A stretch of 64,000 bases of DNA from Oscillospiraceae bacterium (lineage in GTDB: Bacteria; Bacillota; Clostridia; Oscillospirales; Ruminococcaceae). The notes under the pieces are model-generated. The model was given only the letters and a program-made list of their open reading frames with translations, was not told the DNA's origin and did not search any database. The position numbers and the translations under genes are program-made. Positions 27,838 through 36,576 of the stretch are shown here, piece after piece. Where the stretch lies: positions 1,736,001-1,800,000 of the forward strand of contig CP107210.1 of assembly GCA_025757985.1 (NCBI GenBank), in the 5' to 3' direction. The first letter of the stretch is position 1. Each line of letters opens with the position of its first letter.

Positions 27838-28227
27838 ATGACCGAACCCAAGTTTATGACCCCTCCCCACCGTAGGGCATACTTAACCCACCTCAACCGC
27901 TGCAAGGCAATGGACAGCTACCACCGCGCACTGATTTACACCCTGACTGCCGTACCCGCACTCCGCAACAACATTGAAAGTTGCTTCGACTTTGAAAAAG
28001 ATGAAATTAAGCCGGAATCACTGGCCGCCGGTTGGCAGACCACCGGCACAACGAAACTGACTCGTTTTGCCTATAACCTTTGGAATGGGTACGATGACAA
28101 ATCTTGTACGCCCTATGACCTGTTCGACTGCTCCTTTGCACCGTATATGTATGAGGCGGTGAAACTGCGTTACCCGGAATACACACGCCAGTTGGACGAT
28201 GTGGTGATCGACGATGCCCGGAATTAA
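27838..28227 (+). CDS. DUF6075-like protein
   Basis: A 129-residue soluble protein. The pattern FDFEKDEIKPESL, TRFAYNLWNGYDD and a C-terminal YMYEAVKLRYPEYTR resembles DUF6075 proteins of Clostridia. That assignment is from memory and moderate. An AGGAGG site precedes the ATG. It overlaps the next gene by 14 bases, so it is co-translated with the M23 hydrolase. Function unknown. Confidence 0.6.
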   Translation: MTEPKFMTPPHRRAYLTHLNRCKAMDSYHRALIYTLTAVPALRNNIESCFDFEKDEIKPESLAAGWQTTGTTKLTRFAYNLWNGYDDKSCTPYDLFDCSFAPYMYEAVKLRYPEYTRQLDDVVIDDARN

Positions 28228-29887
28228 AGCAAAGCGCAAGCAGCTTGTGCGCAAAACACTTATGCGGGCCAAGGCGCAGGGGGAACGCGCCGCCGAGCAG
28301 CGGCAGGAATCACCCGAAGAATACGCACAAACCGAGGTGCAGCAGGGCATTTCCGGCGCGGTTGACCGTGTAAACGGCACAACGCAAAGCACCGCCCGCA
28401 TGAGTTACCGCAAGTTTCGTATGATGCAGGAGCGGCGCAGAAAGGTGGATATACAGGACAGCGCCGCAACTACGCTAAAGCCGCCTGAAAAAGAACAAGT
28501 CATTGTTCCCACACAGACCGAACGCCGGGAAATGTTCAAAAAGCAGCGTTTCCGCCAAAAGGCCGTTGCAGCCAAAAAGTCCGCGCCGCAAGCCCCCGCA
28601 CTGCCCGCTGATATTCTTGCACCAACACTGCCGCACTACCGCGCCCAAATGCAGCGCTTAAAGCGGCAGCACCTGACCCGCGAGGCTGTGCGCCGCTATC
28701 TGCAAAAGCAGACGACTGCCACAGCGGCGGGCAATACCGCTCCCATCGTTACCCACGCACCCAAGCTGCCCACAATCAGCAATAAACAAGCCACGGTTGA
28801 AGCAATCAGCCGTGGCGTTCATTATATCGCAGCCAAAATCAAAGCCCTGCTCTCCCAAACTGTGCGGCGCGCCGCGCAATCGCTGCTGGCGCTACTTGGC
28901 GCAGGCGGCGTGGTGCTGTTGCTGGCGATGGTCATAGGCGCGGCTGCGGCGGTGATCGGCTCACCGATGGGCATCCTGTTTGCGAATGAATCCGGCGATC
29001 CCAACAGCATCCCTATTGCCGAAATCGTAGCCGACACCAACGCCGACTTCGGCACGGCGATCAACGACATTGTGTCGGCGCACCCGGAGTGCAGCGAAAC
29101 CACCATCACCTACGACTACGAGGACGGTCACACTTGGGCGAGCTACTGGCCGGAGGTGCTGGCCATCTTTGCAGTACATACCAACCTCAACTCTGATAGC
29201 GACGTTGTCGTTATCAATGCCGCCCAAATGCAGCGCATCCAAGACACCTTTTGGGCTATGCACGAGATCACCTACGAGGTCGAAGAAGTAGACACCACTC
29301 CCGAACCCACCGAGGACGACCCCGACCCGGAGCAGCAGACCGACTATATTTTGCACATCACCGTCAGCAGCAAAACTGTGGATGAACTGGCCGAGTTGTA
29401 CAATTTCACCCAAGACCAAAAAGACATTTTGCACCAGCTGCTATCCGAGGAAATGCGCCCCAGCCTGCTTGCTCTGTGCGGCGGGATTGCTGTTGCCGAT
29501 GGCGAGTTGTGCTGGCCGCTGCCGGGGCACACTTATATATCCTGCCACTTCGGGGAAGTGGACGCCTTCGGCAATGCCGGGCATCGCGGCACAGATATTC
29601 CCGCACCGGAGGGAACACCCATCTTGGCTGCCCACAGCGGCACGGTGCTGGTCAGCGGCTGGAACGACAGCTACGGCAATCAGGTGCTGCTGGATAACGG
29701 CGCTGGACTTTCCACGCGGTACGCCCATATGACGCAAACTGCCGTTACCGCAGGTGAAGCGGTAACGGCAGGGCAGATTATAGGTTATGTAGGCAGCACC
29801 GGCGACAGCACCGGCAACCACCTGCATTTTGAGGTGATGCAAAACGGCGTGAGAATGAACCCCTTGGAGTTAGTGTTCGCACAGTAG
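28214..29887 (+). CDS. Conjugation-associated M23 cell-wall hydrolase
   Basis: A 557-residue protein: a long basic, Gln/Arg/Lys-rich cytoplasmic N-terminus (1-200), one membrane segment near residues 225-250 (LLALLGAGGVVLLLAMVIGA), an extracellular mixed domain, and a C-terminal LytM/M23 domain. GHRGTDI near 454 and HLHFEV near 537 supply the zinc ligands. The same topology occurs in CD1107/VirB1-like proteins that open peptidoglycan for the mating channel. It closes the transfer operon. Confidence 0.85.
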   Translation: MPGIKAKRKQLVRKTLMRAKAQGERAAEQRQESPEEYAQTEVQQGISGAVDRVNGTTQSTARMSYRKFRMMQERRRKVDIQDSAATTLKPPEKEQVIVPTQTERREMFKKQRFRQKAVAAKKSAPQAPALPADILAPTLPHYRAQMQRLKRQHLTREAVRRYLQKQTTATAAGNTAPIVTHAPKLPTISNKQATVEAISRGVHYIAAKIKALLSQTVRRAAQSLLALLGAGGVVLLLAMVIGAAAAVIGSPMGILFANESGDPNSIPIAEIVADTNADFGTAINDIVSAHPECSETTITYDYEDGHTWASYWPEVLAIFAVHTNLNSDSDVVVINAAQMQRIQDTFWAMHEITYEVEEVDTTPEPTEDDPDPEQQTDYILHITVSSKTVDELAELYNFTQDQKDILHQLLSEEMRPSLLALCGGIAVADGELCWPLPGHTYISCHFGEVDAFGNAGHRGTDIPAPEGTPILAAHSGTVLVSGWNDSYGNQVLLDNGAGLSTRYAHMTQTAVTAGEAVTAGQIIGYVGSTGDSTGNHLHFEVMQNGVRMNPLELVFAQ

Positions 29888-29988
29888 TCTGCAACATGAT
29901 TTTGGGTTTATTTAATAAGATACCCATATTAAGCGCTATATCGACTAGGGTATTCCTCCGATTTGTCACTGCTTACCCGTTAGCTTGA

Positions 29989-30279
29989 ACCAGCACTGGG
30001 TCATTCCATTCAAATATACTAACGGTTCTGGCTGGGATAGCAATAGAGACAGGTTCTCAAACCAATGCCATAGGACCGACACAAATTGGCAAGTCAACGC
30101 AACAAAGCGCGCTTGTCTATCGGGTCGAGGATATTGCCCAAATGCTGTCCATCAGCCTGCGGGCAGCTTATACACTGTGCAACACAACAACGGATTTCCG
30201 TGTGCTGCATATAGGTACTTCGATCCGAGTCAGCAAGGCCAGCTTTGACGCATGGCTTGCCCGCATTGAGGAGGCTTAA
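29989..30279 (+). pseudogene. Decayed excisionase (Xis-like HTH)
   Basis: A frame open between stops reads YRVEDIAQMLSISLRAAYTL, then FRVLHIGTSIRVSKASFDAWL, the helix-turn-helix/wing pattern of Tn916-type excisionases. No ATG, GTG or TTG exists in this frame upstream of the HTH, so it cannot be translated normally. It ends three bases before a relic integrase start. Confidence 0.7.
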
Positions 30280-30281
30280 CT

Positions 30282-30314
30282 ATGGCATACATCAACAAAC
30301 GCGGCGACGGCTAA
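30282..30314 (+). pseudogene. Relic start of a tyrosine integrase
   Basis: ATG followed by codons for AYINKRGDG and a stop. The MxxIxKRG start is typical for integrases, and its place right after a xis remnant with a GAGG site supports this. The rest of the gene is gone. From 30315 to 30377 nothing else is recognisable. Confidence 0.5.
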
Positions 30315-30377
30315 CACTCGATTTGAAGCCAGGCAGCGGCAGTTCTAATTTGCAGACCTCTGCAAAGATTCAACGCA

Positions 30378-30566
30378 TCAAGATTTGCACCCGCCCACTC
30401 CGTAGGCTTCGACCAAGGCGTTGATCAGCACCCACGCAAGCGCCGCAGCGGCGAGTAGCCGGAGCACCGGCACCCATTGCCCCCTAAGTTTAGGCCTGTA
30501 CGATACCCCATACAGCGCTTCAGAACTGGGGGCAAAGCTGCTTTTCCTGTGTATTTTCACTCTCAT
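30378..30566 (-). CDS. Small membrane protein, last gene of ABC operon
   Basis: A 62-residue ORF whose ATG overlaps the stop of the preceding gene (ATGA, 30563-30566), which supports translation by coupling. It has a basic N-terminus and one hydrophobic segment (VLRLLAAAALAWVLINALV). No family recognised. It could be fortuitous, since it ends near the decayed integrase region and has no separate ribosome site. Confidence 0.4.
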   Translation of the reverse strand: MRVKIHRKSSFAPSSEALYGVSYRPKLRGQWVPVLRLLAAAALAWVLINALVEAYGVGGCKS

Positions 30567-31135
30567 GAAGATTGCAGAATCACTTTTTGTGGATAAACAG
30601 ACATGACGAGGCTTATATCGGAAGTGGAAAGGTTACTCCATTCCGTATTGCGAAAAGCATCCTTATGGAGTCCAATCGCCATTGCGAGTTCTTCGGTTTC
30701 ACCTACGGATAGCTGCGACGGCTTTTTTGCCAGAGGGTTCAGCGATTCGAAAATTTCCGGGGAAACCAAATTTCGCCAGCCATCTTTTTCCGCTCCGCAA
30801 TAATCAAAACGATAGTATGTCAACAATGGGGAATCCGACACCTTCGTCACAGATATATGAAACAGTGCGTACTTTTCTGACAGGGAATCCGAAAAAATTG
30901 ATTCCCGATCGATGTTATATTCCTGTAAAAATGCTTCCCCGTCAACAATTTCAGCACCGATCAATTCTATTTTCAGACCATTCCACTCGATAGGCTTTTG
31001 CGGATACCCATAACAATCCTCGGTTGCCAAATAAGAACCATTTAAGCGTGTGATTCTCAGGCCGATTGCGAAAGAGAGAACCAGCAAAAGGAGCAAAAGC
31101 AGAATCGCACGATGATGAAGTCGTTTGTTTTTCAC
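30563..31135 (-). CDS. Membrane-anchored extracellular protein of the ABC operon
   Basis: A 190-residue protein with one N-terminal membrane segment (ILLLLLLLVLSFAIGLRI) and an extracellular beta-rich domain. I place the start at GTG 31135, one base after the ATPase stop and seven bases after GGAGG; a longer start inside the ATPase gene is less likely. The domain recalls the lipoprotein encoded at 34245. Such proteins often act as immunity or accessory factors next to peptide ABC transporters, but no family was recognised. Confidence 0.6.
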   Translation of the reverse strand: MKNKRLHHRAILLLLLLLVLSFAIGLRITRLNGSYLATEDCYGYPQKPIEWNGLKIELIGAEIVDGEAFLQEYNIDRESIFSDSLSEKYALFHISVTKVSDSPLLTYYRFDYCGAEKDGWRNLVSPEIFESLNPLAKKPSQLSVGETEELAMAIGLHKDAFRNTEWSNLSTSDISLVMSVYPQKVILQSS

Positions 31136-31136
31136 T

Positions 31137-31811
31137 TCAAACCTCCTCGTGGCAATTCTTGTCCACATTCACAATCCGGCCCTCACGCATCGCTATGATT
31201 TCATCCGCAAGCGATTCCATTTGCTGGCGATCATGGCAGGTCAGCACAATCAGCTTTCCCTTTTGGCGCAGTTCACGCAAAAGGTCACGTATTTCTTTTA
31301 TTCCCGACTCATCCAACGCATTAAATGGCTCGTCCAACAGAATCAGATCAGGTGATTCAACGATAGCGGCTGCGATTCCAAGGCGCTGCTTCATGCCGAG
31401 AGAATATTTGCGGAAGGGCCTTTTGTCGGATGGGTTCAGTCCGACACGACGCAACGTATCGCCAATCTGCGCTTGCGAAACAAGTCGTTTGATATCACAG
31501 AGAAGAGAAAGATTTTTTGCGCCAGTGAATTCATCGATAAAGATTGGGTTCTCCAGCAAAAGGCCAATGCTTCGCGGGAATGAGATACCCTTACCAATGA
31601 TTTCTCCATCGATTGACACGGTGCCCATTGTGGGAAGCACAAGGCCACAGATCACGCGCATAAGCATGGTTTTGCCACTTCCATTGATTCCTTGAATCCC
31701 GTAAATCCGTCCCCCGTTTTCGCCGGAAGCACAGGAAAAACAGGCATTGATATCATCCAGAACAACATTGCCCTGAATCACCTTGGTAAGATGGTTGATT
31801 TCAACTTTCAT
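31137..31811 (-). CDS. ABC transporter ATP-binding protein
   Basis: A 224-residue ATPase with Walker A GINGSGKT (about residue 42), a Q-loop-position LLLENP, signature YSLGMKQR, Walker B LILLDEP and H-loop LTCHD. The subfamily resembles bacitracin/lantibiotic-immunity type transporters with two or three separate permeases. It overlaps the upstream permease gene by four bases. Substrate unknown; the neighbouring secreted 140-aa protein is a candidate partner. Confidence 0.9.
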   Translation of the reverse strand: MKVEINHLTKVIQGNVVLDDINACFSCASGENGGRIYGIQGINGSGKTMLMRVICGLVLPTMGTVSIDGEIIGKGISFPRSIGLLLENPIFIDEFTGAKNLSLLCDIKRLVSQAQIGDTLRRVGLNPSDKRPFRKYSLGMKQRLGIAAAIVESPDLILLDEPFNALDESGIKEIRDLLRELRQKGKLIVLTCHDRQQMESLADEIIAMREGRIVNVDKNCHEEV

Positions 31812-32611
31812 TGCGGCCTCCTTTGAAGTCCGGGAAACAAGTCAAGTTGTAAAAACAGGAACATACCGATGAAGCATACGATTCCGGCAAATATAAGGTA
31901 GAAAAGCAAGCCTGCCCTTTCGTCGAATCCAGCGGGAGACATGGCTCTACAGCGAATCAGCATGGCATAGCAGAGAAAAGGAGATGGAAACTCAGTGAAT
32001 GAGACGGCCACAAGGCAACTTATGGCAAACACCTGTCCCCAGACAAAAGAGCAAAAGATGCAAAGGCAAAAGGCAAGAAGCGAGATTGCCAACGCAAAAC
32101 CGAAAGGCAAAAGGCAGGTCAAAGCATCGCAAGGCAATACATCATGCGGCAAAATGGTAAAGCAAGACAAACCATTTGTAAAAAAGCAGAATACGCATAC
32201 AGAGCAAAAGCCGACTGCAAAGTAAAGCAGATTCCACACGGTTAGCGCAAGACATTTGCTGAACCACCACAAGGCTCTGCTCTTTGCCCGCAGCAGAACA
32301 TGAATGCCTGCCCCGCTGGCGTCCCGAATCGGATATAAGAGAGCAGTGTAAATACAAAAGTACATGAGTGTAAACCATGTAAGTGGAACCTGAAACACTT
32401 CTGTTCTGGCATCCGTAAACGGATAGCAGCCCCGAAATATCTGCATATAATATTGAATGGTAGTATATTTGCCGTAGCTATCGGGCTTTTGCATATCCGC
32501 AATCATGCAGCCAATCAAAAACAGCGCTGCTTCCGCGATCAGGAAGAAACGATTCGTTCGGATATAGTTCTTGATATCCCGCAGGAGCAATCGAATAAAA
32601 CTGTTCTTCAC
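31808..32611 (-). CDS. ABC permease subunit A
   Basis: A 267-residue protein with about six hydrophobic segments (for example FFLIAEAALFLIGCMI, MYFCIYTALLYPI, LLFYLIFAGIVCFIGMFLFL). It is unusually Cys-rich in its central segments. Four-base overlaps on both sides place it in one operon with the ATPase and two other permeases. No substrate motif seen. Confidence 0.75.
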   Translation of the reverse strand: MKNSFIRLLLRDIKNYIRTNRFFLIAEAALFLIGCMIADMQKPDSYGKYTTIQYYMQIFRGCYPFTDARTEVFQVPLTWFTLMYFCIYTALLYPIRDASGAGIHVLLRAKSRALWWFSKCLALTVWNLLYFAVGFCSVCVFCFFTNGLSCFTILPHDVLPCDALTCLLPFGFALAISLLAFCLCIFCSFVWGQVFAISCLVAVSFTEFPSPFLCYAMLIRCRAMSPAGFDERAGLLFYLIFAGIVCFIGMFLFLQLDLFPGLQRRPQ

Positions 32612-33387
32612 TTTAAAAAGTCCTTTCTGGTAACGGCAAAGTGCAGAAACAGAGATTCAAGAAACAGAATACAGATGCCTGAGAGAAAATAGCGCCAAAC
32701 TGTATTTTCGGCAATTCGATTCACGGAGAAAGAAACGCTCTTTTGCAGCCTGTATAGTTTCGGTGTAACAGGAAACGAACACATCCACAAAGCCAAAAGG
32801 CAGACGCCCCATGAGAGTATGCTTCCGAGCTGGTGCGATTCGCAGGAAAGATTGATTGACAGGAAAAGAATCGATACCAGCAAGACTGTGAGCCAGATCG
32901 TCATAGCCTGCCAGACAATCAAGGAGCCTGTTTTGACAGGGGTTATTAACGTTTGGCCCGTCATATAGGCATAGTAGCTTGCTCCGCTTTCCCATGTACA
33001 AGGTTTGCTACCTCGAAACAGCAGAGCACCCAATGCAATGGACGGGATCGAAACCGCCATCACCGCTCTGAACGCAATGAAAAGGAGCGCAGCAAGGAGA
33101 TTGCGGGCAAGCCGTGATCTATTATCTAACGCACAAATGACAAAGGGCTGCTCTAAAATGAACTTCAGTTGGTGTACAAGGCCAAGCGTCGGGGGAATCA
33201 GCAGCATTAAAAGGAAGCTCGGTTGAACGCCTGTCATCATAGTGTCGGCAAAGCACAGCTCCACACCCTGTTTATGCCATTTATGCAACCAGAAAAGTGC
33301 ATTGCCGGTTGCAAGCGCAACGCACAAAAGCGAATAAACCAGCAATCGCTTTCTATAAGTTACCCAAAATTGCCGATAAATTGTCAA
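32608..33387 (-). CDS. ABC permease subunit B
   Basis: A 259-residue membrane protein with about six hydrophobic segments (LLVYSLLCVALATGNALFWL near the start, LTVLLVSILFLSINL, GVCLLALWMCSF). It overlaps both neighbours by four bases. It resembles the other two permeases in topology but not obviously in sequence. Role assigned from context. Confidence 0.75.
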   Translation of the reverse strand: MTIYRQFWVTYRKRLLVYSLLCVALATGNALFWLHKWHKQGVELCFADTMMTGVQPSFLLMLLIPPTLGLVHQLKFILEQPFVICALDNRSRLARNLLAALLFIAFRAVMAVSIPSIALGALLFRGSKPCTWESGASYYAYMTGQTLITPVKTGSLIVWQAMTIWLTVLLVSILFLSINLSCESHQLGSILSWGVCLLALWMCSFPVTPKLYRLQKSVSFSVNRIAENTVWRYFLSGICILFLESLFLHFAVTRKDFLK

Positions 33388-34214
33388 AGCACATCACTCT
33401 TATTCCGCTTCAAGAAATACATGGTCATGCTGCCGATGGGGACAGCTAAGAAGTAAATTGCAATCGTAACCCATTTCACATTGACCGCAGGCTGGAAGGG
33501 CAACAGAATTGCAAACAACGAGACCGAATCCATCTGAAGCCAGTTGCAGATAAAATACAGGAGCAGGTAGAGCAAGAAAGGAAACAGCGCAGGCTGCAGA
33601 GGATTTCTTGTAGCTACCGATACTGCCAGGGCAATGATTTCCCATGCGCCAACCAATAAAGCATCCATTATAATATAGATGACGGTGTACTGCAGCGGCT
33701 TATGATAAAACAGATGCGCCATCAGGCTGCGATTGCTGATTCCGTAAAGGTTGGTAAGCGCTTCCGGCCGGACAAGCGGCAAATATAAGGCGGTGCCTGC
33801 AAAGTCGAAGAACAAGATTGTCGCTGTCAAAAAGGCGGAGGCAATAAAAATCGTCAGAGCCTTGGCAAACAGATAGGTGGATTTTTTTCGGCGCACAAAA
33901 ATCTGCATCACATAGCCCGTGTTAAAGTCCCATGATACAGTATCCGAAAACGGAAAGGCACAAAGGAACGGAAGAAGCATATACAAAAGGGTAGGCCAGA
34001 CAGTGGAGGAGTCCATCCCGATCCAATGCCCGTATGCAGAGTGAGGAGTAAGAAAAAAATCTCCTTGCCAACTCGACAGCCACTGGGTCAAGGGAAGAAC
34101 CCCGAATATGATATGGAGAAGGGAAATGACGATGCCTGTCAGCAGAGAGAGATACAGCCGCTTGCTTCCAAAACAGCGCTTCAGCTCAAAACATAGAATG
34201 CTTTTCATGGTCAC
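33384..34214 (-). CDS. ABC permease subunit C
   Basis: A 276-residue membrane protein. It begins MKSILCFELKRCFGSKRLYLSLL (a second ATG six bases in is equally likely), a typical start for ABC-2 type permeases, and has about six hydrophobic segments. First permease of the operon, 30 bases after the lipoprotein gene. Confidence 0.78.
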   Translation of the reverse strand: MTMKSILCFELKRCFGSKRLYLSLLTGIVISLLHIIFGVLPLTQWLSSWQGDFFLTPHSAYGHWIGMDSSTVWPTLLYMLLPFLCAFPFSDTVSWDFNTGYVMQIFVRRKKSTYLFAKALTIFIASAFLTATILFFDFAGTALYLPLVRPEALTNLYGISNRSLMAHLFYHKPLQYTVIYIIMDALLVGAWEIIALAVSVATRNPLQPALFPFLLYLLLYFICNWLQMDSVSLFAILLPFQPAVNVKWVTIAIYFLAVPIGSMTMYFLKRNKSDVL

Positions 34215-34244
34215 ATATCCGTTTCTGTGTGCATGGCAGGAGCA

Positions 34245-35111
34245 TTAGGCTAACGCCAGCCACTCTTCGTTCATCACATTGTCGGCGGTCTTGACTTCGG
34301 TCACCGCATTACCGCCGAGGTTTGCCCTCAGATATAAGTCACTCAACTCGATTTCCGCTCTCACATAGTAAAGGACCGTGCAAGTGCGTGTCTCCCCCGG
34401 GGCCAACATGAGCTGGAACTGGTTCTTTTCACCGGAAGCAACCGCGGGCAAGTCAGATGTGACAGCCTCGCTGCAAGTCGTTTCTGTTGCGATGGAACCG
34501 TCAACACAGCATCGAATGGACAGGTTGTTCAGATAAGCCTCGGCCTCTGCGCTGCCGGAATTTGTCAGATTCACCGTAACAGTCAGATATTCATAGTTTT
34601 CGTTCTTCTCACCGAAGGTGTCTATCCCCTCCTGTAACTTATCCTGCGGAATCTGAGCCGCAGCCTCCCCCTTTTCAGCGCCCGCCACAGAGATAGTTAC
34701 CTGTTGGTCACCGAAGTAATCGCACGTCAGGCTTTCGCCCCTTGCTTTCAGATTTTCGGAGGCTATCGTGTAAAATGCATAGTCTGTCAGGGTGTCGCTT
34801 GCGATGCCGTCCAGCAGAGTCGGATATTTCTGCGCCCAGGGGAAATCGGAAAGGTTTCGGCGGTTGCCCTCTACGTCGGTCACAAAAACCTGCGGCAAGG
34901 ACGCAACCGTTTCATTGGAACCGTTTTGTTCATTCGTCTCCGAATTGGAGGCGTCGGTGGTCTGTTGCTGGATAGTGCTTTCTGCATCCGAACCCCCGAC
35001 TGCCTGCGATGCGCTGTCTGAGGAGGTCTGGCACCCGGTGAGCAGTGCAGACATTGACAGCGAAACAAGAATCACGGCAAAGGGACGAAGCGCTTTCTTT
35101 GAAACTCTCAT
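34245..35111 (-). CDS. Secreted lipoprotein of the ABC operon
   Basis: A 288-residue lipoprotein. The signal ends in lipobox LLTGC (Cys27), followed by a Ser/Thr/Gln/Asn-rich spacer (28-70) and a two-part beta-rich domain with VTVNLTNSGSAEAEAYLNNL and PGETRTCTVLYYV, reminiscent of DUF4352/DUF5067-type extracellular domains. It starts the ABC operon. It could bind the exported peptide or serve as immunity; both are inference. Confidence 0.7.
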   Translation of the reverse strand: MRVSKKALRPFAVILVSLSMSALLTGCQTSSDSASQAVGGSDAESTIQQQTTDASNSETNEQNGSNETVASLPQVFVTDVEGNRRNLSDFPWAQKYPTLLDGIASDTLTDYAFYTIASENLKARGESLTCDYFGDQQVTISVAGAEKGEAAAQIPQDKLQEGIDTFGEKNENYEYLTVTVNLTNSGSAEAEAYLNNLSIRCCVDGSIATETTCSEAVTSDLPAVASGEKNQFQLMLAPGETRTCTVLYYVRAEIELSDLYLRANLGGNAVTEVKTADNVMNEEWLALA

Positions 35112-35255
35112 ATTGGTTCCTCCGTTCTGGTGTGAATTGAGTCAGGGTAGTGCAACATTTATATAATAACAGACTAAATATAGCTGTAGCACGCCGCAGC
35201 CAAAGCCGTTGACCTCTTGGCGCAAGAGTTCAGTGCGATTTGTTTTCTCTAATAG

Positions 35256-35338
35256 CCAGTTCGTGTATTGGCTTATTGCAGTGAATCGTTGAAAGTGCAA
35301 AAAGTGATTCGATATCGCAAAGCCAATACACGAACTGG
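35256..35338. repeat. 18-bp perfect inverted repeat, long hairpin
   Basis: CCAGTTCGTGTATTGGCT (35256-35273) and its exact complement (35321-35338) flank about 47 bases. That interior also contains a GAATC/GATTC pair. It lies between the secreted-protein gene (ends 35383, minus) and the ABC operon, so it may form the 3' end of the secreted-protein mRNA or be a small mobile relic. No T-run follows on either strand. Confidence 0.6.
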
Positions 35339-35382
35339 GACACTCAGAGATAAAACAAGGAATTTATAATACTACTATCTCA

Positions 35383-35805
35383 TCATACGGAATCCGGACT
35401 CCATTGGCCCCACGCGCTAAATTCATATCCATAATTGGGCGCTGCATAGATGGCCGCATATGGATAACTCGGCGAGCCATCGTGCACCCAGTTGCGCATC
35501 CGATATACGCCTACATTAGAGATAGAATATGTATATCCATGAGAGCAATCGTGGGCAGTGGTGGAATAATTATTATCTGCTCCAACCACATGAGCGGTAA
35601 AGGCGTGTTGTACGCCTTTTACCGACATATAGACGTTGGTATCATCGGTCTTTGAGCGCCATTCCGTCCTTTGGGGCAAGCCACCGCTAAATTTGAAGGT
35701 GAAGTCAGTGTCGGCAGAATTGGATGCAAAGGCTGCCGTAGCCGCCATAAGCGCTACAATGCAGGCCACAGCAAAAGAAAGAAAAGATTTTCTTGACGTA
35801 GTCAT
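35383..35805 (-). CDS. Secreted 140-residue protein, possibly bacteriocin-like
   Basis: A 140-residue protein with a clear signal peptide (SFAVACIVALMAATAAFA, cleavage after about residue 27). The mature part is aromatic-rich and ends in FSAWGQWSPDSV, with two cysteine-poor beta-like halves. The layout (small secreted protein plus lipoprotein plus ABC transporter) recalls lactococcin 972 or DUF2712-type loci, but I cannot confirm the family. A 36-bp block shared with the agrB promoter lies about 135 bases upstream, suggesting quorum control. Confidence 0.65.
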   Translation of the reverse strand: MTTSRKSFLSFAVACIVALMAATAAFASNSADTDFTFKFSGGLPQRTEWRSKTDDTNVYMSVKGVQHAFTAHVVGADNNYSTTAHDCSHGYTYSISNVGVYRMRNWVHDGSPSYPYAAIYAAPNYGYEFSAWGQWSPDSV

Positions 35806-35939
35806 AAGAGTTCCCCCATTTTAAAAGCAACTTGTATCGGGTTTGTTTCGGGGCGGATATATTCAGCATCTGCGCGCCGATGCTGGGAACCTTTGCTGTG
35901 CCCCCAAAATACCACAGCGTTTCACCGAAATCTACAAAA

Positions 35940-35975
35940 CCTGCGCAAGTGACAGAAAATCGTGCGTGAACGCAA
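35940..35975 (-). promoter_or_regulatory. Shared 36-bp operator, copy upstream of secreted-protein gene
   Basis: Read on the minus strand, this block is 34/36 identical to 38621-38656 upstream of agrB. It contains the palindrome TGCGT-TC-ACGCA and the segment CTGTCACTTGCGCAGG. A weak promoter follows on the minus strand (TTGTAG, 17-base spacer, TGGTAT). Likely a binding site for the LytTR response regulator encoded at 36577. Confidence 0.7.
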
Positions 35976-35978
35976 AAG

Positions 35979-36007
35979 CGTGTCTGCCCCCACCGGAGGC
36001 AGACACG
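35979..36007 (-). terminator. Hairpin after XRE gene
   Basis: GTGTCTGCC and GGCAGACAC pair over nine bases, downstream of the minus-strand XRE gene and followed on that strand by CGCTTTT. It separates that gene from the operator at 35940-35975. Confidence 0.6.
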
Positions 36008-36024
36008 CCGAGCAGCCAATGCTT

Positions 36025-36381
36025 TTAACGATAAAATTCCTGATACAGCCGCCGCAGAATATCCAGCTTTCGGTCACTGAAAGCTGCACCGTGGCTAGTA
36101 GGTGCTGCAAACTCCTGCGCCAGATCGGTCAACAGCTGCACGCGGTTCTCGCTCATCTTTTGCAGCGGAAGGGTGCGGCTCTTTTCACCGTACAGCAGAT
36201 AATCCAACGAAACATGAAGCGCTTCCGCCAGTGCTGCCGCGTTTTCCAGCGTCGGCACGGCAGTATCGTTTTCATACGAACCGATGGTCGAGGCTGATTT
36301 GCCAATTTTCTCGCCCAACTGCTTTTGCGACAGGTGTGCGTCCCTACGCAATTTACAGATGCGCTTGCCCATATCAAACAT
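36025..36381 (-). CDS. XRE family transcriptional regulator
   Basis: A 118-residue regulator with a standard HTH_3: ICKLRRDAHLSQKQLGEKIGKSASTIGSYEN, then VPTLENAAALAEALHVSLDYLLYG (residues 8-66). The C-terminal 50 residues are a helical dimerisation or effector region. It is divergent from the LytTR regulator gene. CAAACGG/CCGTTTG arms in between (36384-36390 and 36416-36422) are a likely operator, so it probably controls itself and the agr-like operon. Confidence 0.88.
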   Translation of the reverse strand: MFDMGKRICKLRRDAHLSQKQLGEKIGKSASTIGSYENDTAVPTLENAAALAEALHVSLDYLLYGEKSRTLPLQKMSENRVQLLTDLAQEFAAPTSHGAAFSDRKLDILRRLYQEFYR

Positions 36382-36383
36382 AC

Positions 36384-36448
36384 CAAACGGCCCCCTTCCA
36401 CTACCTTATAGTGTACCGTTTGACACGCCGATATATCTGTTATATAAT
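36384..36448 (+). promoter_or_regulatory. Promoter of the agr-like operon with inverted repeat
   Basis: A consensus promoter, TTGACA (36420-36425), 17 bases, TATAAT (36443-36448), faces the response-regulator gene. The inverted repeat CAAACGG (36384-36390) / CCGTTTG (36416-36422) overlaps the -35 box and is a plausible XRE site. Confidence 0.85.
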
Positions 36449-36576
36449 CAGAAAAACAACAGTAATTCTGCGATTTTAGGCAAGATACTTGACAACAAGG
36501 GGGGCAAAAGATTATGTTTGCAGCAGATGCCCGCAAGCACACGCCGGGCAAAAATGCCGAAAAGGAGAATTTTTCC

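Noticed and set aside
29985..30248. 87-codon ORF after the M23 gene
   Set aside because: It crosses the decayed excisionase in another frame and has no ribosome site; the xis-like frame has the recognisable motif.
35383..35805. Naming the secreted protein lactococcin 972
   Set aside because: The locus layout is similar, but I could not match the mature sequence confidently, so only a bacteriocin-like suggestion is kept.
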